DNA of 64,000 nt. Source: Hoplostethus atlanticus. Its lineage: Eukaryota; Chordata; Actinopteri; Trachichthyiformes; Trachichthyidae. The translations under genes were made by a program, and so were the position numbers. Below, in pieces: positions 10,501 through 21,200 of this stretch. Position 1 is the stretch's first letter, and the number at the start of each line of letters is the position of its first letter. Where the stretch lies: assembly GCA_034670405.1 (NCBI GenBank), contig JAXDDX010000011.1, forward strand, positions 4,917,001 through 4,981,000, in the 5' to 3' direction. Under the pieces are notes generated by a model. It did no database searches, was not told where the DNA came from, and worked only from the letters and a program-made list of their open reading frames with translations.

Positions 10501-12198
10501 TTAAAAATAAAAAAATGAAAGACATGAAATCCAATGAGAAGAAAATAACAAATAACAACAATAACAAAAACAATGAAATAAAAACTCTTTTTAAGAACTG
10601 ATTTCCACAGCGATGCTGACTTTGCCCGTCGAAGCTCCTCAGACAGGGCGTTCCCAAGCCAAAGGCTCCCGTCTAGTCTTCGGTCTAGACTTCAAAAAGG
10701 GCAGGAGGCTGTTTTGGCCGTGTGCTGCAGGTCAGGCGGTCTGGCTGTGGGGTCTCACAGCAATGCCAGTGGGAATCACAGGGGGCACGGGAGCCTTGGA
10801 GGTCCTGGTTTTACAGCGCAGCAGTTCAGAATGTACACAACTAACCCAACTGGAGTTTGTCACTTGCAGATTTATATTTCTCTCTATTAAACCTCTTTTA
10901 CAAGCCCACCAAGAATCCCGGAGATGCAGAGAGAGAGAGAGAGGGGGGGGGATACAGAAAGAGAGGCATGGAATCAAAGGAGAAACCAAGTGCAACACCA
11001 AGACCATAACGTACTTTTAAACATACTGCAAGAGCGTTGGGGGAAATGTGTGCCCATGCCAATCCATAATATTATTAATGTTAAGTCTTATAGAGTCTGG
11101 AGTATGAGCCTTACATTTAGTGGCACTTCAATAACTGCCTGGGAAACAAATCACTGATGTTTAAAGGGGAACATAACTCTCTTCCTGGGAGAGTTCAATC
11201 AATCTATCTGAAGTTGATCAACTAATTTATCTGTGAAGTCAAGATGTCCAGTCTGGATCTGTTCTATAGACGATGTAAATAAAGGTGCATCCATCACAAA
11301 TTATTTTAGATTCATAAGATCTGATGATTTGTCTTTCACCCTTTTTTTCCTGGGAGTCTACTGGGAGTCACGTTTATTTATAGAGCCCTTAATCACAAAA
11401 CGTGTCTCAGATATGAGCCTACCTGGATGTAGCTAGACACAAAACGAGATCAACAAATTTAGAACACAGGAAACAGAACACAACAAGCATGTTAAGACAG
11501 AAAGAAGCCACCACCAAAGAAACCGGACAATTTGAGCCACTGACACACTCACACCGACAGCAGATAGCCCGGGAGCCACTGGGTCTGATGATGACAAACA
11601 CTGTTCCCTCATGATACTCCGAGATGACAACGCCATTCCATGAACACCAGGATGACATCAAACTCCTTTCCGTGGTCTCTCCAGTCACCACGTCTAAACA
11701 CCATTGAACCTCTGGGACACCAGGGCACCGCTAAAAGTAATGAAACAACATGACTGACTTTGTGGACTTGCTGAATGTTTGTTTGAGCTTTTAGATCCAA
11801 ATTAGATTAAGTTTATATCGTAGGGTCTAACACCCTGGGAGCTTTCAGTCACCTTTTCCATCCTGTCCAATTCATTCTCAACCAGTACATATTATGTGCC
11901 ATCACAGGCTCTCCTCACTGTTTCAGAACAGAAGTGAATGCTCTCCATTACAGCTGAGATGTCCTCGGGCAAGGAAAAATCTATATATGAAATATGAGAT
12001 TCATTGGTTTGCACCTTTATATCCTTTCGTATACACCATATATCACATGTACCGCTGGTACAGTGAGAAACCTAATGAATTAACGTGGCGTGAAGATCTT
12101 GCTTATTGCTTTTTGATTTACACCAGGCAGTGTGGGGCAGCGCACTAAAACAAATCCACTTTAGCGTAAAAGATAGTGTCGGTGCAGTGCTGCCTTTG
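10501..12198. other. Non-coding stretch, no gene recognised
   Basis: It contains a short (AG)n-G run at 10928-10952 and the repeat fragment at 11368. Frames here lack domains, splice context or similarity I can name. Confidence 0.5.
11368..11402. repeat. Fragment of the 'AAAGTGCTTTAC' teleost repeat
   Basis: CGTTTATTTATAGAGCCCTT followed by AATCACAAA matches the terminal motif of this family. The body is not recognisable beyond it. Confidence 0.35.
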
Positions 12199-12214
12199 AA
12201 CACAAGAGGGCGTT
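12199..12214 (+). promoter_or_regulatory. CTCF-like motif
   Basis: AACACAAGAGGGCGTT fits the core CCANNAGRKGGCR with one mismatch at the first C. This is a sequence match only; single motifs of this length occur by chance. Confidence 0.3.
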
Positions 12215-12628
12215 GGGGGCCTTTTCTAGCGTAATCATTGCATAGCGTTCAGTCGCAGGCCTCTCGTTGCCTTCTCTGTGCGGGAGATTAATGAGAGGTG
12301 TATGAATTCAGAATGCGTCGCCGTCGCCCGTTCCCGGCGCTGCCTCTGTGACAGGAGGAGAAGGAGGTGGGCATGAGCTGCATGTATATGGAGGAGACGC
12401 ATATGGAGCATATGGAGGGGAGGCGTCTCGCCATCCCCTCCTCTTCTACTCTTTTTCTTCCCTTTTTTCCCTCCTCCTCTGGAAGCAAGCCACCTGCATT
12501 ATGACAAAATTTGCATCCCTGTCCAAAGGGCAGGGTCCTTTTTTGAGGCAACCTCCTTGATTTCAGTAAACCAGGAGAGAGAAACGGGCAGGTTGTGTTG
12601 GAGCAGCATGGGGGGGCAAGTTTCACTG

Positions 12629-12629
<1 letters not shown>

Positions 12630-12664
<35 letters not shown>

Positions 12665-12670
12665 AGAGAG
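12630..12670. repeat. (AC)n-(AG)n microsatellite
   Basis: About 15 AC units then five AG units. Confidence 0.97.
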
Positions 12671-13438
12671 CATACTGTCATCTGAAACACATCGGACATG
12701 TTTTTTCCCAGGTTCCTGCGACCTTGGCGTTAGTCCTGTCGTGAACCGAAGACCGTTTGCTGAATCATTGTGCCTAAAGATAGATATTCATTTACAGCAG
12801 CAGCGTGGGTCAACCAATACCGAACGGGGGGGCAGGGGGGGGTGATTCAAAAGTCACAAGGAGGAGTAAAAAGTTTCGACAGCCTTTTTTTTTTTTTTTG
12901 CGAGGCAAAAGAGGCAGGCATATGGCCGTCTTGTCCTCCCACCACAACCCCCCCCCTGAGAAATGGTGTTTCTCGCAGTAATAAAGCTGTCCCATAACCC
13001 CATAACCTCTGTAATATTCATGATCCTACCCTTGGCCTGCGCACAAAGTTTGTGCCTCACAAGACAGCTTGATAAGTGATAACCTGAGTCTGTTCCCAGG
13101 CTCAACCATAACAAGTACATTGTCTACCCGGGTTACCACGGGACGAGTTAGTCCAGACTCCCGACATCCCACACCAGCTTGTTAAAACACACTCCTCATT
13201 GGTTCGGCCCGTGCTCTCGCGGAGAGCTATCTCGCTTTGTTTACTGATGTCACAGGCTAGACGGAGCCCATAATAGGCAATGGCTCATCTCAACATTACG
13301 ACCTGTTTACAAGCGAGGTGAAAAATGACACTTTTATTGCCCTTTGCAGCGTCCCTCTGTCCTGCCTCGCCCCATCCTGTCCTACCAGGTCCTGTCATAT
13401 CAACGGTGCACTTGGGGGAGAGATGTGTCAACAAGAAG

Positions 13439-13440
<2 letters not shown>
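12671..13440. other. Non-coding stretch, no gene recognised
   Basis: It contains G-runs near 12827-12842, a T15 run near 12885 and otherwise unique DNA. No exon is supported. Confidence 0.5.
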
Positions 13441-13478
<38 letters not shown>

Positions 13479-13490
13479 TGTGTGTGTGAG
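13441..13490. repeat. (AG)n-(TG)n microsatellite
   Basis: About 18 AG units followed by six TG units. Confidence 0.97.
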
Positions 13491-13602
13491 GGGGTGGCTA
13501 TCTCGACACAGCGTTAATGCAGCAGGGCAGCTGTATCTGATAAACATACATTAATCAGAGGAGGGGCTGGCATTGCTGCTGTGGCACATGAGCGAGGAAG
13601 GA

Positions 13603-13616
13603 GTGAGTGTGAGAGA

Positions 13617-13652
<36 letters not shown>
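13603..13652. repeat. (AG)n microsatellite
   Basis: AG/GAG run with one GGG interruption. Confidence 0.97.
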
Positions 13653-13655
<3 letters not shown>

Positions 13656-13789
13656 GGGTATCCATAGTTTGGCAGTTAGTTGGTAAGTTATACCCTCTCC
13701 TAAGTCATGCAATGTGTTTGGTGACACTCCACCACCGCATATACAGCAACAACAATCTTCATCATCATCACCATCATCACAGGGTCCTC

Positions 13790-14335
13790 ATCATCAATCT
13801 GTAAAGCACTTTCCAAAACAAAGTACTACAAACCAAACAATATGTAATAGCTGATAGTTATAGTGACACTGACTTAGATTTACTGTATGGACAACAAGAA
13901 CACTTTGACAAAACTCTATGACCGTCTAAAAAAATAAAATATCAAACTATCAAATATGAGTTTTTAAAAGGGACTATCTATGTTCAAGCCACTCCAGAGT
14001 CCAGGGACACTAAGTGCAAAAGTCTGAACATGTGTGGTATTTAGTGCAGACCAGTCATTAGTTTTGTCTGTCGGCCTGAGGCGAAACTTTATCTCAAGAT
14101 GTGCAATATAATCTGGTGCCAAACCATGCATTACTTTGAAAGTGATTCATAAGACCTTCAACTCAATTCTGACCGACACTGGAAGCCAGCGTCATGAGGC
14201 TACAATTGGAGTGATGTGGTCACTTTGTGTTGTCCTGGTTAAAAGCATCGTGTGCCTGCGAGACTTGCGGACGAGACAGAATAAAGTGAGTTACAATAGT
14301 CTAGTCTCCCTAGTTGCGGTTCAAGCCTGATCCCT
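13790..14335 (+). repeat. Long diverged copy of a teleost dispersed repeat
   Basis: It begins with GTAAAGCACTTTCCAAAACA (13801-13820). At 14113-14300 it has a body I recall from many fish genomes: a phrase about GGTGCCAAACCATGC, then TCAATTCTGACCGACACTGG, then GGAGTGATGTGGTCA, ending in CAATAGTCTAG. The remnant ORF at 14136-14330 is a by-product. The family name is uncertain. Separate short heads of the same type occur at 10447, 11368, 34600 and 53092. Confidence 0.5.
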
Positions 14336-15239
14336 GACATACGGTTGACGTGCGTTTTATTTTGTAGTTTTGAGTTTTGAATAGGTTTCATTTGCCCAGA
14401 TCAAGAAACCTTCATAAAGGAGGAGATTTTCTCTGTGAGTGTGTGTCGTCTGGTCATTTTCATGTGTTGAATTAAAGGTGTAACACATGAAAATGACCAA
14501 AACTGAGATTTTCACAATAAAATCAGATGGTAGTGCTTGTGTTTCAAACAGCTGTCTATCAAACAAAGGAGCAAGTGGGTCCTCTGTGCTACAAATGACA
14601 TAGTAACCCAGTCATGTAAGGTACTATGGGTGGTCCCATACAATTCCATTTACAAAGTCACCATGCATAGGGTGTGAGCAATGTATCACTGTATTTTTCC
14701 ACTGATGAGTCAGTGTTAATGATTACTCACTGGGGATTACAGTGAGTTTAGGGGATGAGATGGATGGATTCACATCTTGTTTTTAAACTCATTTTTACTC
14801 GCAAATCAATTCAAAAAATCTCCACCCCTATTTTTTGGCTTCATAGTCATCCAAGGACGCAAAAAAAATACCATGTGATGAGAATAGTTTATTTTTCTGT
14901 CCACAAGAGAGCAGCAGTATCTTCCTCCATTTCTACGCGTGTGTGTGTGTGTGTGACTGCAGGGAGCTTTCAGCGGCCCCACAGAGAAACGCTGCTTTGT
15001 TATCATGGCCTGTGCTATTTATAAAAGTCCTGATTCAGCTCCAGCAATGTCTTCGTTTTGACAAAAAAAAAAAGGGATGCAGACCTTCAACGTCAACCTG
15101 AAGGAACAACGGGGGACTTAAAGTCACTCTTAGAGTAGGTAGGTAACCACAATGGTATTTGTCCTCATAGACTTCTTGCCGTTACAGGAATGAATTGAAA
15201 AAATCTACTTTTGTAATGATAATAACAGTGATGATGATG
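14336..15239. other. Non-coding stretch, no gene recognised
   Basis: A short inverted phrase, TCATTTTCATGTGTTGAATT (14455-14474) against ACACATGAAAATGA (14483-14496), could form a 14-base stem. (GT)n at 14938-14954. No exon. Confidence 0.45.
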
Positions 15240-15425
15240 TGTTAAAATCTTGACTTTAATGCCATGTATCTTTTGTGGAGTGTCTGTCGGATGTCTTGCA
15301 CGGTGCCTTTGCTCCTGTTGTGTTTGTACCGTGTGTCAATATGTGCTGTGTTGCTGTGGAAGTTGCCAATACGTCTCCAAGACAAAGTCCTATACATTTA
15401 TTGTACTTGGCAAATAAAGTCACAC
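15240..15425 (+). repeat. 3' end of a non-LTR retrotransposon
   Basis: The ending AAGACAAAGTCCTATACATT then TGTACTTGGCAAATAAAG (15379-15419) has the shape of fish LINE tails: a 'speed-to-Y' run of GACAAAT-like bases, TTGTA, CTTGGCAAATAAAG and a polyadenylation signal. No reverse-transcriptase sequence is left. Confidence 0.55.
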
Positions 15426-16020
15426 AGCAGTGTTTCCCATATATGTATTCTACCATGGTGGCCCTCCACAGTAAGATCATCACCCACCATGGTGTAAATG
15501 GTCTCTTTAAGTAAAGTGTCAGGCGTTGTATTTATTTCTCACATAGCAGTAAAGTAGGCTTGATTGTCTGACAGTAATTTTCTGACTTAATAACACAGTT
15601 TTCTTTAATAAAAACGTTCTTCCCGGAGGAGGATCCCCCACACCTCCATACATGACATGGTTTTGTGCTTCCTACCACCACAGTTGAAACAAAATACAGG
15701 GAAACCACTGATGTGCACTGATTTACTGGAGATCGTCCCATAGTGCCATCATAAAAATCAAGACTTTGAGCGTGCACATGTGTGTTGGGCCAGTGATTCA
15801 AATTCCATCTAAAGGAAGGGAGTCGTTTTCTAATCTATTCAAGGACAGATTTTTTTTTGAATGAGGTTCCAGTTACCATGGAAAAAATGTACCTCTGTCC
15901 CACAAGCAAAAATGAAGCCTGCTGCAACTTAATACGTGAGCGTGCCTTGATGCCAAAAGCAGGGGGTAGCCTAGATGAAAATACAAAATGTCTGAGAATA
16001 TTGCTAGTATAGGTGTTTTA
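15426..16020. other. Non-coding stretch, no gene recognised
   Basis: Unique sequence with no supported exon. Confidence 0.45.
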
Positions 16021-16055
16021 CTAGATAGATAGATAGATAGATAGAGAGATAGAGA
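16021..16055. repeat. (TAGA)n microsatellite
   Basis: Six TAGA units followed by GAGATAGAGA. Confidence 0.95.
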
Positions 16056-16382
16056 TTCATCACTGAAGGCAGTTTTTCCTTTACGTCACACTAATTCCTG
16101 AGCAAGCGATGACAAAAAGACAAGCCTACTTTCATCATCGTGGCATTTTTCAGGCATCACGATACTTTAGCCCCTGTGATTGGGTTGCACGGCTAGCTTA
16201 TTAAACTCTGCAGCTGTTGTTTGTGGAAGTGACCAAGGAAACAGAGGTAATTGATGGAGCTATTAAGTTACACTGTACCGCATATGATGCCTCCGTGGCT
16301 GAGGTAAGTCAAGGATACTGAGATGAGTCCGACGTAGCTCAGTCTTTACAAACAGAGCTGCTAGCGAAGTTGATAAGCTGAG

Positions 16383-16383
<1 letters not shown>

Positions 16384-16432
<49 letters not shown>
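16384..16432. repeat. (GT)n microsatellite
   Basis: About 24 perfect GT units, then a GCACACGTACCCGCG alternating purine/pyrimidine extension that could favour Z-DNA. Confidence 0.98.
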
Positions 16433-16434
<2 letters not shown>

Positions 16435-17547
16435 ACACGTACCCGCGTGTACACACGTGCCTGTGCGCTCATGCATGCATGACTGAAAGGTCAGACTCTA
16501 TTAATACATAGAGTCTTTAAATATCTAAATTCAGTCGCCTTCTACTACCAAAAAGATGGATAGTTATGAATTCTCCCTTCAATCCTTTCAACATCCTTAT
16601 ATGTCCAAATCACTTTTAACTGCAGACTAAACTAGAAAGTGAAATCAACCGGGGGAAAAAATCACACTTCAGCATAAAAACTGTGCACGCCCTTGTGTAC
16701 TACTTCTGCGAGCACTTAGCAGATAAGTGTTTGAGTAAAATGGGGTCTAAATTGTTGTTTTGGTTTGGGCTGCCCCCCCACGATGCTATATAATAGGGGG
16801 GTTGAATGTGTCGTGAGGATCGGGCAGGGGGGGCGGGGGGGGGTTTCCCAGCCTGAAAGGCAGATGGAAAGAGGAGGAGGGAGTGGGCTGGTCTCTCCGG
16901 TGGTAAGGACGGAGGAGGCAGGCCAGACTTCATGATACGTAGAGACAGTGAAGGTTCATACTTCCTTAGGTTTACTATGTAGACTAACTAACTACAGCAG
17001 GACAGGAAGTTGCCTCAGGAACCCATCCAAGGGGAACAGGAACCTGGGTTGAGTGAAATTAAGAGTCTAGATTCACTGTCAGAAATGTGGGCATATCTAA
17101 AATGATAACTGGGTTTAGTTTAGTAAGGATGTAATTCAAAAATTGACCCTTGCTAATAAAAGGTGCCAGGTAAAGGTTTTTTTTTTTATTGTAGCCATCA
17201 CAGCCAGTGTAATTAAGAATGTGTCTGTTTGTATATCCATGCCTGTCATACATTTCACCAGACTGGTCAAAGGAGGGCCTGGATAGGTAATACCGATGTG
17301 CGTATGGAGAGTCTACCATATCCTGTCTGGTTTTTTAGTATTTATTTTCTCTGTCCTTTTTGTAATCTGCTGAATGACGCAATTCAAAAACCTTCAACGA
17401 TTCCCCTCAGGCTGGTGGTGTGACCAGCCTGAGCCACCGTACTTCATGTGTGTGTGCAAGTGTGCGTACCTATGTGTGATTGTGCGTGTTTGTGTGAATA
17501 TAGTAAAATAAGGTCAGCAGACAATTAACTTAGCTAAACAAGAGAAA
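16433..17547. other. Non-coding stretch, no gene recognised
   Basis: It includes a G-rich patch at 16822-16845 and unique AT-rich DNA. No coding exon. Confidence 0.5.
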
Positions 17548-17712
17548 GCCCGGGGCTTCCCGGTGACTCACGACGAGGCACGTCATGTCACCAAAACATC
17601 CTGGGTTCGAATCTGGCTCAGGACCCTTGTCACATGTCATCCCACTCTCTTTCCTGTCTCTCTCCACCTTGAACTATCCAATAAAAGCAAAAATTTAAAA
17701 ATTTAAAAAACA
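17548..17712 (+). repeat. tRNA-derived SINE
   Basis: A Pol III B-box (GGTTCGAATCT, 17604-17614) follows a degenerate tRNA-like head. The body reads CTTGTCACATGTCATCCCAC then TCTCTTTCCTGTCTCTCTCC, and the tail is ATCCAATAAAAGCAAAAATT with an A-rich end. This B-box, GCATGTCATCCC-like core and AATAAAGGCAAAAA tail layout is common to percomorph SINEs. The A-box is not recognisable, so the copy is old. Confidence 0.7.
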
Positions 17713-18204
17713 AGAAAAAGCTCAGCTACAGTCATCAGCCAAATGCTGCAGTACACTAGTGTGCCTTGGAGTGAGCTCAGGTGTGCCTTGAGATTCAGGG
17801 ACATGATTTAGGGATGCTTTGTGCAGGTGCAACCATGACAACTGCTAATACTTGTCAAATCACCTTAAATTAAATAAAACCAACAGCACACACTTTCATT
17901 CATTGAGGGGGTTTTGGGAAAAAAAAACAAGATGCAGCTGAGCCCTCAATTTGCTCGTGTTTATTTGGCAATAAGAAAATACGTAGCCCGACCATGCATT
18001 CCTATTTCACCTGGTTCTCTCAGGCCAAAGAAGAAGCATATGAAGAAAATCATAAACCATTATTCAGAATTCAGAATTTATAGAAATATACATTACTACA
18101 TATCATTAACAGGGAATCTAACTACTTCAGCTCATCATGACAAATACCCCACACAACATGGCATGGTTATGAAATTGTCACATATCGAGGTAACAATCGG
18201 CCCA

Positions 18205-18630
18205 AATTTTCTATTGTCTATTGTGAGGTCATCCAGAACAGTCTACAACTCCAGTACTGTGTGTTACAATCATCCGGAGCGTTTTGCAAATCCATTATGA
18301 GGCCACAGTATCTCCCAGTGTTCTATCTACTCTATTATGTGGCCACAATATTCTCAAACTCCATTATGAGGTCACAATGCCTCCTTGACATTCTACAAAT
18401 CCATTATGAGATTACCACCAAACATTCTGGAACTCCAATAAAAAGTCACCATTGTCACAAACATTCTGGAGTTTCATTATTGGGTCACAATATCTCTCAA
18501 CAGTGCTCTCAACATCCATATGAGGTCACAATCACTGTGGACATTGTTGAACTCCATTGTGAGATCACAGTCGTTACAAACGTTCTACAACTCCATTATG
18601 AGGACACAGTAATTGCAAACATTAAAGTCA
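18205..18630. repeat. Degenerate minisatellite, period about 40 bp
   Basis: About ten copies of a unit built on TCCATTATGAGGTCACAAT recur at 18250, 18291, 18331, 18360, 18400, 18434, 18473, 18515, 18553 and 18592, so spacings are mostly 38-42 bases with one of 29 and one of 34. A second conserved phrase, ACATTCTACAACTCC, links the units. The 124-residue ORF across it (18261-18635) is an artefact of the repeat. Confidence 0.85.
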
Positions 18631-18635
18631 CTTGA

Positions 18636-19465
18636 TCGCTTACATTTATTGGATTTTTTTATTAAATTGTCATATCTTAATGGTTACAGGATGTTATTGC
18701 ATTTTTGTGTATCTAACTTAGATTAGTCTGCACACGCTATTAGAAATGGGCAAACTGGGAACACAGTTTCTCAGCAAACTGAATTTGAATCAAAGCCTGT
18801 GTCACCAATCAGTTCTCTCAAGTATCATTGACTATGAATGCCACTTAGCGTTGCTGTGTATGAATCATAAGGCCAATTAAGGCCAATACAGTAATGTGAA
18901 TAAATAATATGTTTTTTATATGCCAATGAGGGCTGAAAGTGACACTTTGGTGGGGTGAGGGGCTTCGCCTGGGGCCCCGCCAAAACATCAAACGTCACCA
19001 CTGCAGCTGAGATAGAATCAGCTCCTAACATAAGGCTTGGTGTCACCACACTCCTGGCTTGTCTCTTGTGCAGCGGTCAGTGTGCGGCTAATGCGTAATA
19101 AGACATGACACTTCAAAAGTCCAACGTGTGCCACGAGCGATAACAAACCGCTACGAAGCACACTGCAAGCTTGTGGACTCAGCAGCTCCAGATGACAGTT
19201 GGGTTTTTTTTTTTGGTTTTTTTTTTATCTCTCCTCGCAAAAGACGACACGGTTCGATATCATCTGGATCTCCGAAGAATGAAACGTTTTCTTTGTTCGT
19301 GCTATCTGCGGGCTCCTTGTCCTTGTCCGCTGTCCTCGGTTCCACTGCAGGTGGCATATTTTGCATCTGCTTATTTGCAGAGACATCACCATGGCGCCCG
19401 TGTCATGCCTGGAGACCTCCTGCAATCTCCATGGCGGGCTGTGTGAAATGGGCCATGACCCCCTC
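18636..19465. other. Non-coding stretch, no gene recognised
   Basis: Unique sequence with T-runs near 19205-19225. The frames starting at 19128 and 19171 have no domain or splice support. Confidence 0.45.
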
Positions 19466-19475
19466 TTCCTCACTG

Positions 19476-19583
19476 CTCTCTCTCTCTTTCTGTCTCTTGC
19501 TCTCTCTCTCTCTCTCTCTCTATCCCTCACTGCTCTCTCCCCTTGTTTCTCTCTTTCACTCACATATACACACACACACACAC
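19476..19583. repeat. (CT)n and (CA)n low-complexity region
   Basis: Interrupted CT tract at 19476-19520 and a short CA run at 19566-19583. Confidence 0.9.
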
Positions 19584-20062
19584 AGTCTCTCAGAGGCTGG
19601 AGGATAATTCATACTCACCAACAAAGAGCTGACTGCACAGAAACACACGCCAAAACTCATTTAGAACAGGAATATATTACAGTGAGTGGGACAGTAGATA
19701 CAGCTTACTCTGACTAATCTATGTCACAGGAATGTACTTTCGTTTTGTGTTCCCATTTTCCTCTCATTAACCCACATTTACATTGCACTTTGGCGCACTG
19801 AAAAATGATCGCTTTTCATTAATACGAGGAAGGCGTTATTTTATGTATGAGTGGTAAGTGGAAAACCCTGCTGCAGTGTAACCGTGGCATGTCGTGAAGG
19901 CTTGGTGGGATGCCGTGCGAGTAGCTCGACTCCATCTTCCTGTGACGGAGGGAACTGTTTTGATGGTAACCAGTGCAACCGTCCTGAGGCTCAGAGATCC
20001 TCTCTGCTTTATTTCACTGGCTCCTCCGACTAGGAAGGCAGCAAAGTATGCACTTGATTATT
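19584..20062. other. Non-coding stretch, no gene recognised
   Basis: Unique DNA. 19755-19850 is repeat-free and could be a conserved element. Confidence 0.4.
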
Positions 20063-20124
20063 TATGTGTGTGTGTGCGTGTGTGTGTGTGCACCTGTTTG
20101 TGTGTGTGTGTGTGTGTGTGTATG
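20063..20124. repeat. (GT)n microsatellite, interrupted
   Basis: GT units interrupted by C, CACCTGTTT and A. Confidence 0.95.
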
Positions 20125-20880
20125 TGTCGTCAGGAAAGGTAGGTCCTCCTCTCAGGCCCCCTGACTGTGGTAGCCTGCTTTGCCTAATACGTCCATGCAG
20201 CCTTTGCTGGAGAGCGGCGTGCGGCAGCACTAAGATCAGGGCTATTCTGGTGCTGCCAGCCTGCCCAGTGCTGATAGGAAAGGATTAATGAGGCGGGGCA
20301 CTCATCACTCGTAATTAGAAACAACGCTAAAAACTATTTTTGTGCCTGTTCCTATGGAGAGAACTTGACCCCCGGGCCAACCCCCCCCCCACCCTCGTCC
20401 CGCCAGCCATGAGGCAGTGGATGCCTGCAGAGTTGGAGTAAATATAGGCCCATAACTCCTGCAGCTATGTGACACATGGTTCAATGGAGGGGAGTGCAGA
20501 TAATTCACAACTCTGGCTCTGTACTCCAGTGACATGGATGTGCAAATTTCAAGAGGCTGATAATAATTGGGCCTCTCTCTGAATATAAAGCTGACGCGTT
20601 GCTCTTATTGATCACAGTTATTTGCACACCTCGACTGCAGATGTGTAAAACAGTTGATAGACTACAAAATGACCATAGAGACTCCCACACATTGTCTCTT
20701 ACTTGCAATTAAAATGATCTTAATGCAACAAAAAATACAAGGCCTGAGAAAGGGCACGTGTCGTACATTTTTACTCAAACATTTTAATCACAAGTCAGAA
20801 TCAGAATGTGGAGTTTCTTTGCACAGATTGGGGAGAAAAATATTTCCGTTCTTCACGTGAGTCAGAAGCAAACGGAAGAG
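20125..20880. other. Non-coding stretch between desert and DUSP10 3' end
   Basis: Unique sequence with a C10 run near 20381-20391. No exon was found. It lies downstream of DUSP10. Confidence 0.45.
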
Positions 20881-20934
20881 ACCGAGAGAAAATAAACATC
20901 TAGGACTCAGTAAAAAAAACTTGAAGCCTCCCTG

Positions 20935-20940
20935 TTTATT
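20935..20940 (-). terminator. DUSP10: Candidate distal polyadenylation signal (AATAAA) of DUSP10
   Basis: TTTATT on plus, reading GAAATAAACAGG on minus. The plus strand carries its own AATAAA at about 20890-20896, so the site is ambiguous in orientation. Confidence 0.35.
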
Positions 20941-21143
20941 TCAAACCTCACAAGTAGGGATTACAAAATTACAGTTCAAGGAGTAGGAGAGGATGATAGA
21001 CCAGTTGAGGGACTTTGAGCAAGTCATGCAAAAAGGTGTGGGAGAAGGCCTCCGTTATAATAGCACCCTTTGTGGAGAAAAAACTAATCCAGCTGTCCAT
21101 AGGTCAGTGCAAAAATAGTAATGAATATATGCATACAAAGAAA

Positions 21144-21200
21144 ATATATACAGTACATACATATATATATATATATATGTATATATATACTGTATATACT
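21144..21200. repeat. AT-rich imperfect palindrome
   Basis: ATATATACAGTACATAC on the left mirrors GTATATATATACTGTATAT on the right, around a TA run. It could extrude or fold as a hairpin, and would lie in the long DUSP10 3'UTR. Confidence 0.7.

Noticed and set aside
17548-17712. Functional tRNA gene
   Set aside because: Only the B-box is preserved. There is no cloverleaf, and the tail is SINE-like.
18205-18630. CRISPR-like array
   Set aside because: Units are degenerate and continuous, with no spacers or cas genes, in a vertebrate genome.
18261-18635. 124-residue ORF
   Set aside because: Produced by the 40-bp minisatellite.
19128-19607. 159-residue ORF
   Set aside because: Low-complexity Ser/Leu and His-Thr runs from CT and CA repeats. 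No homologue recognised.
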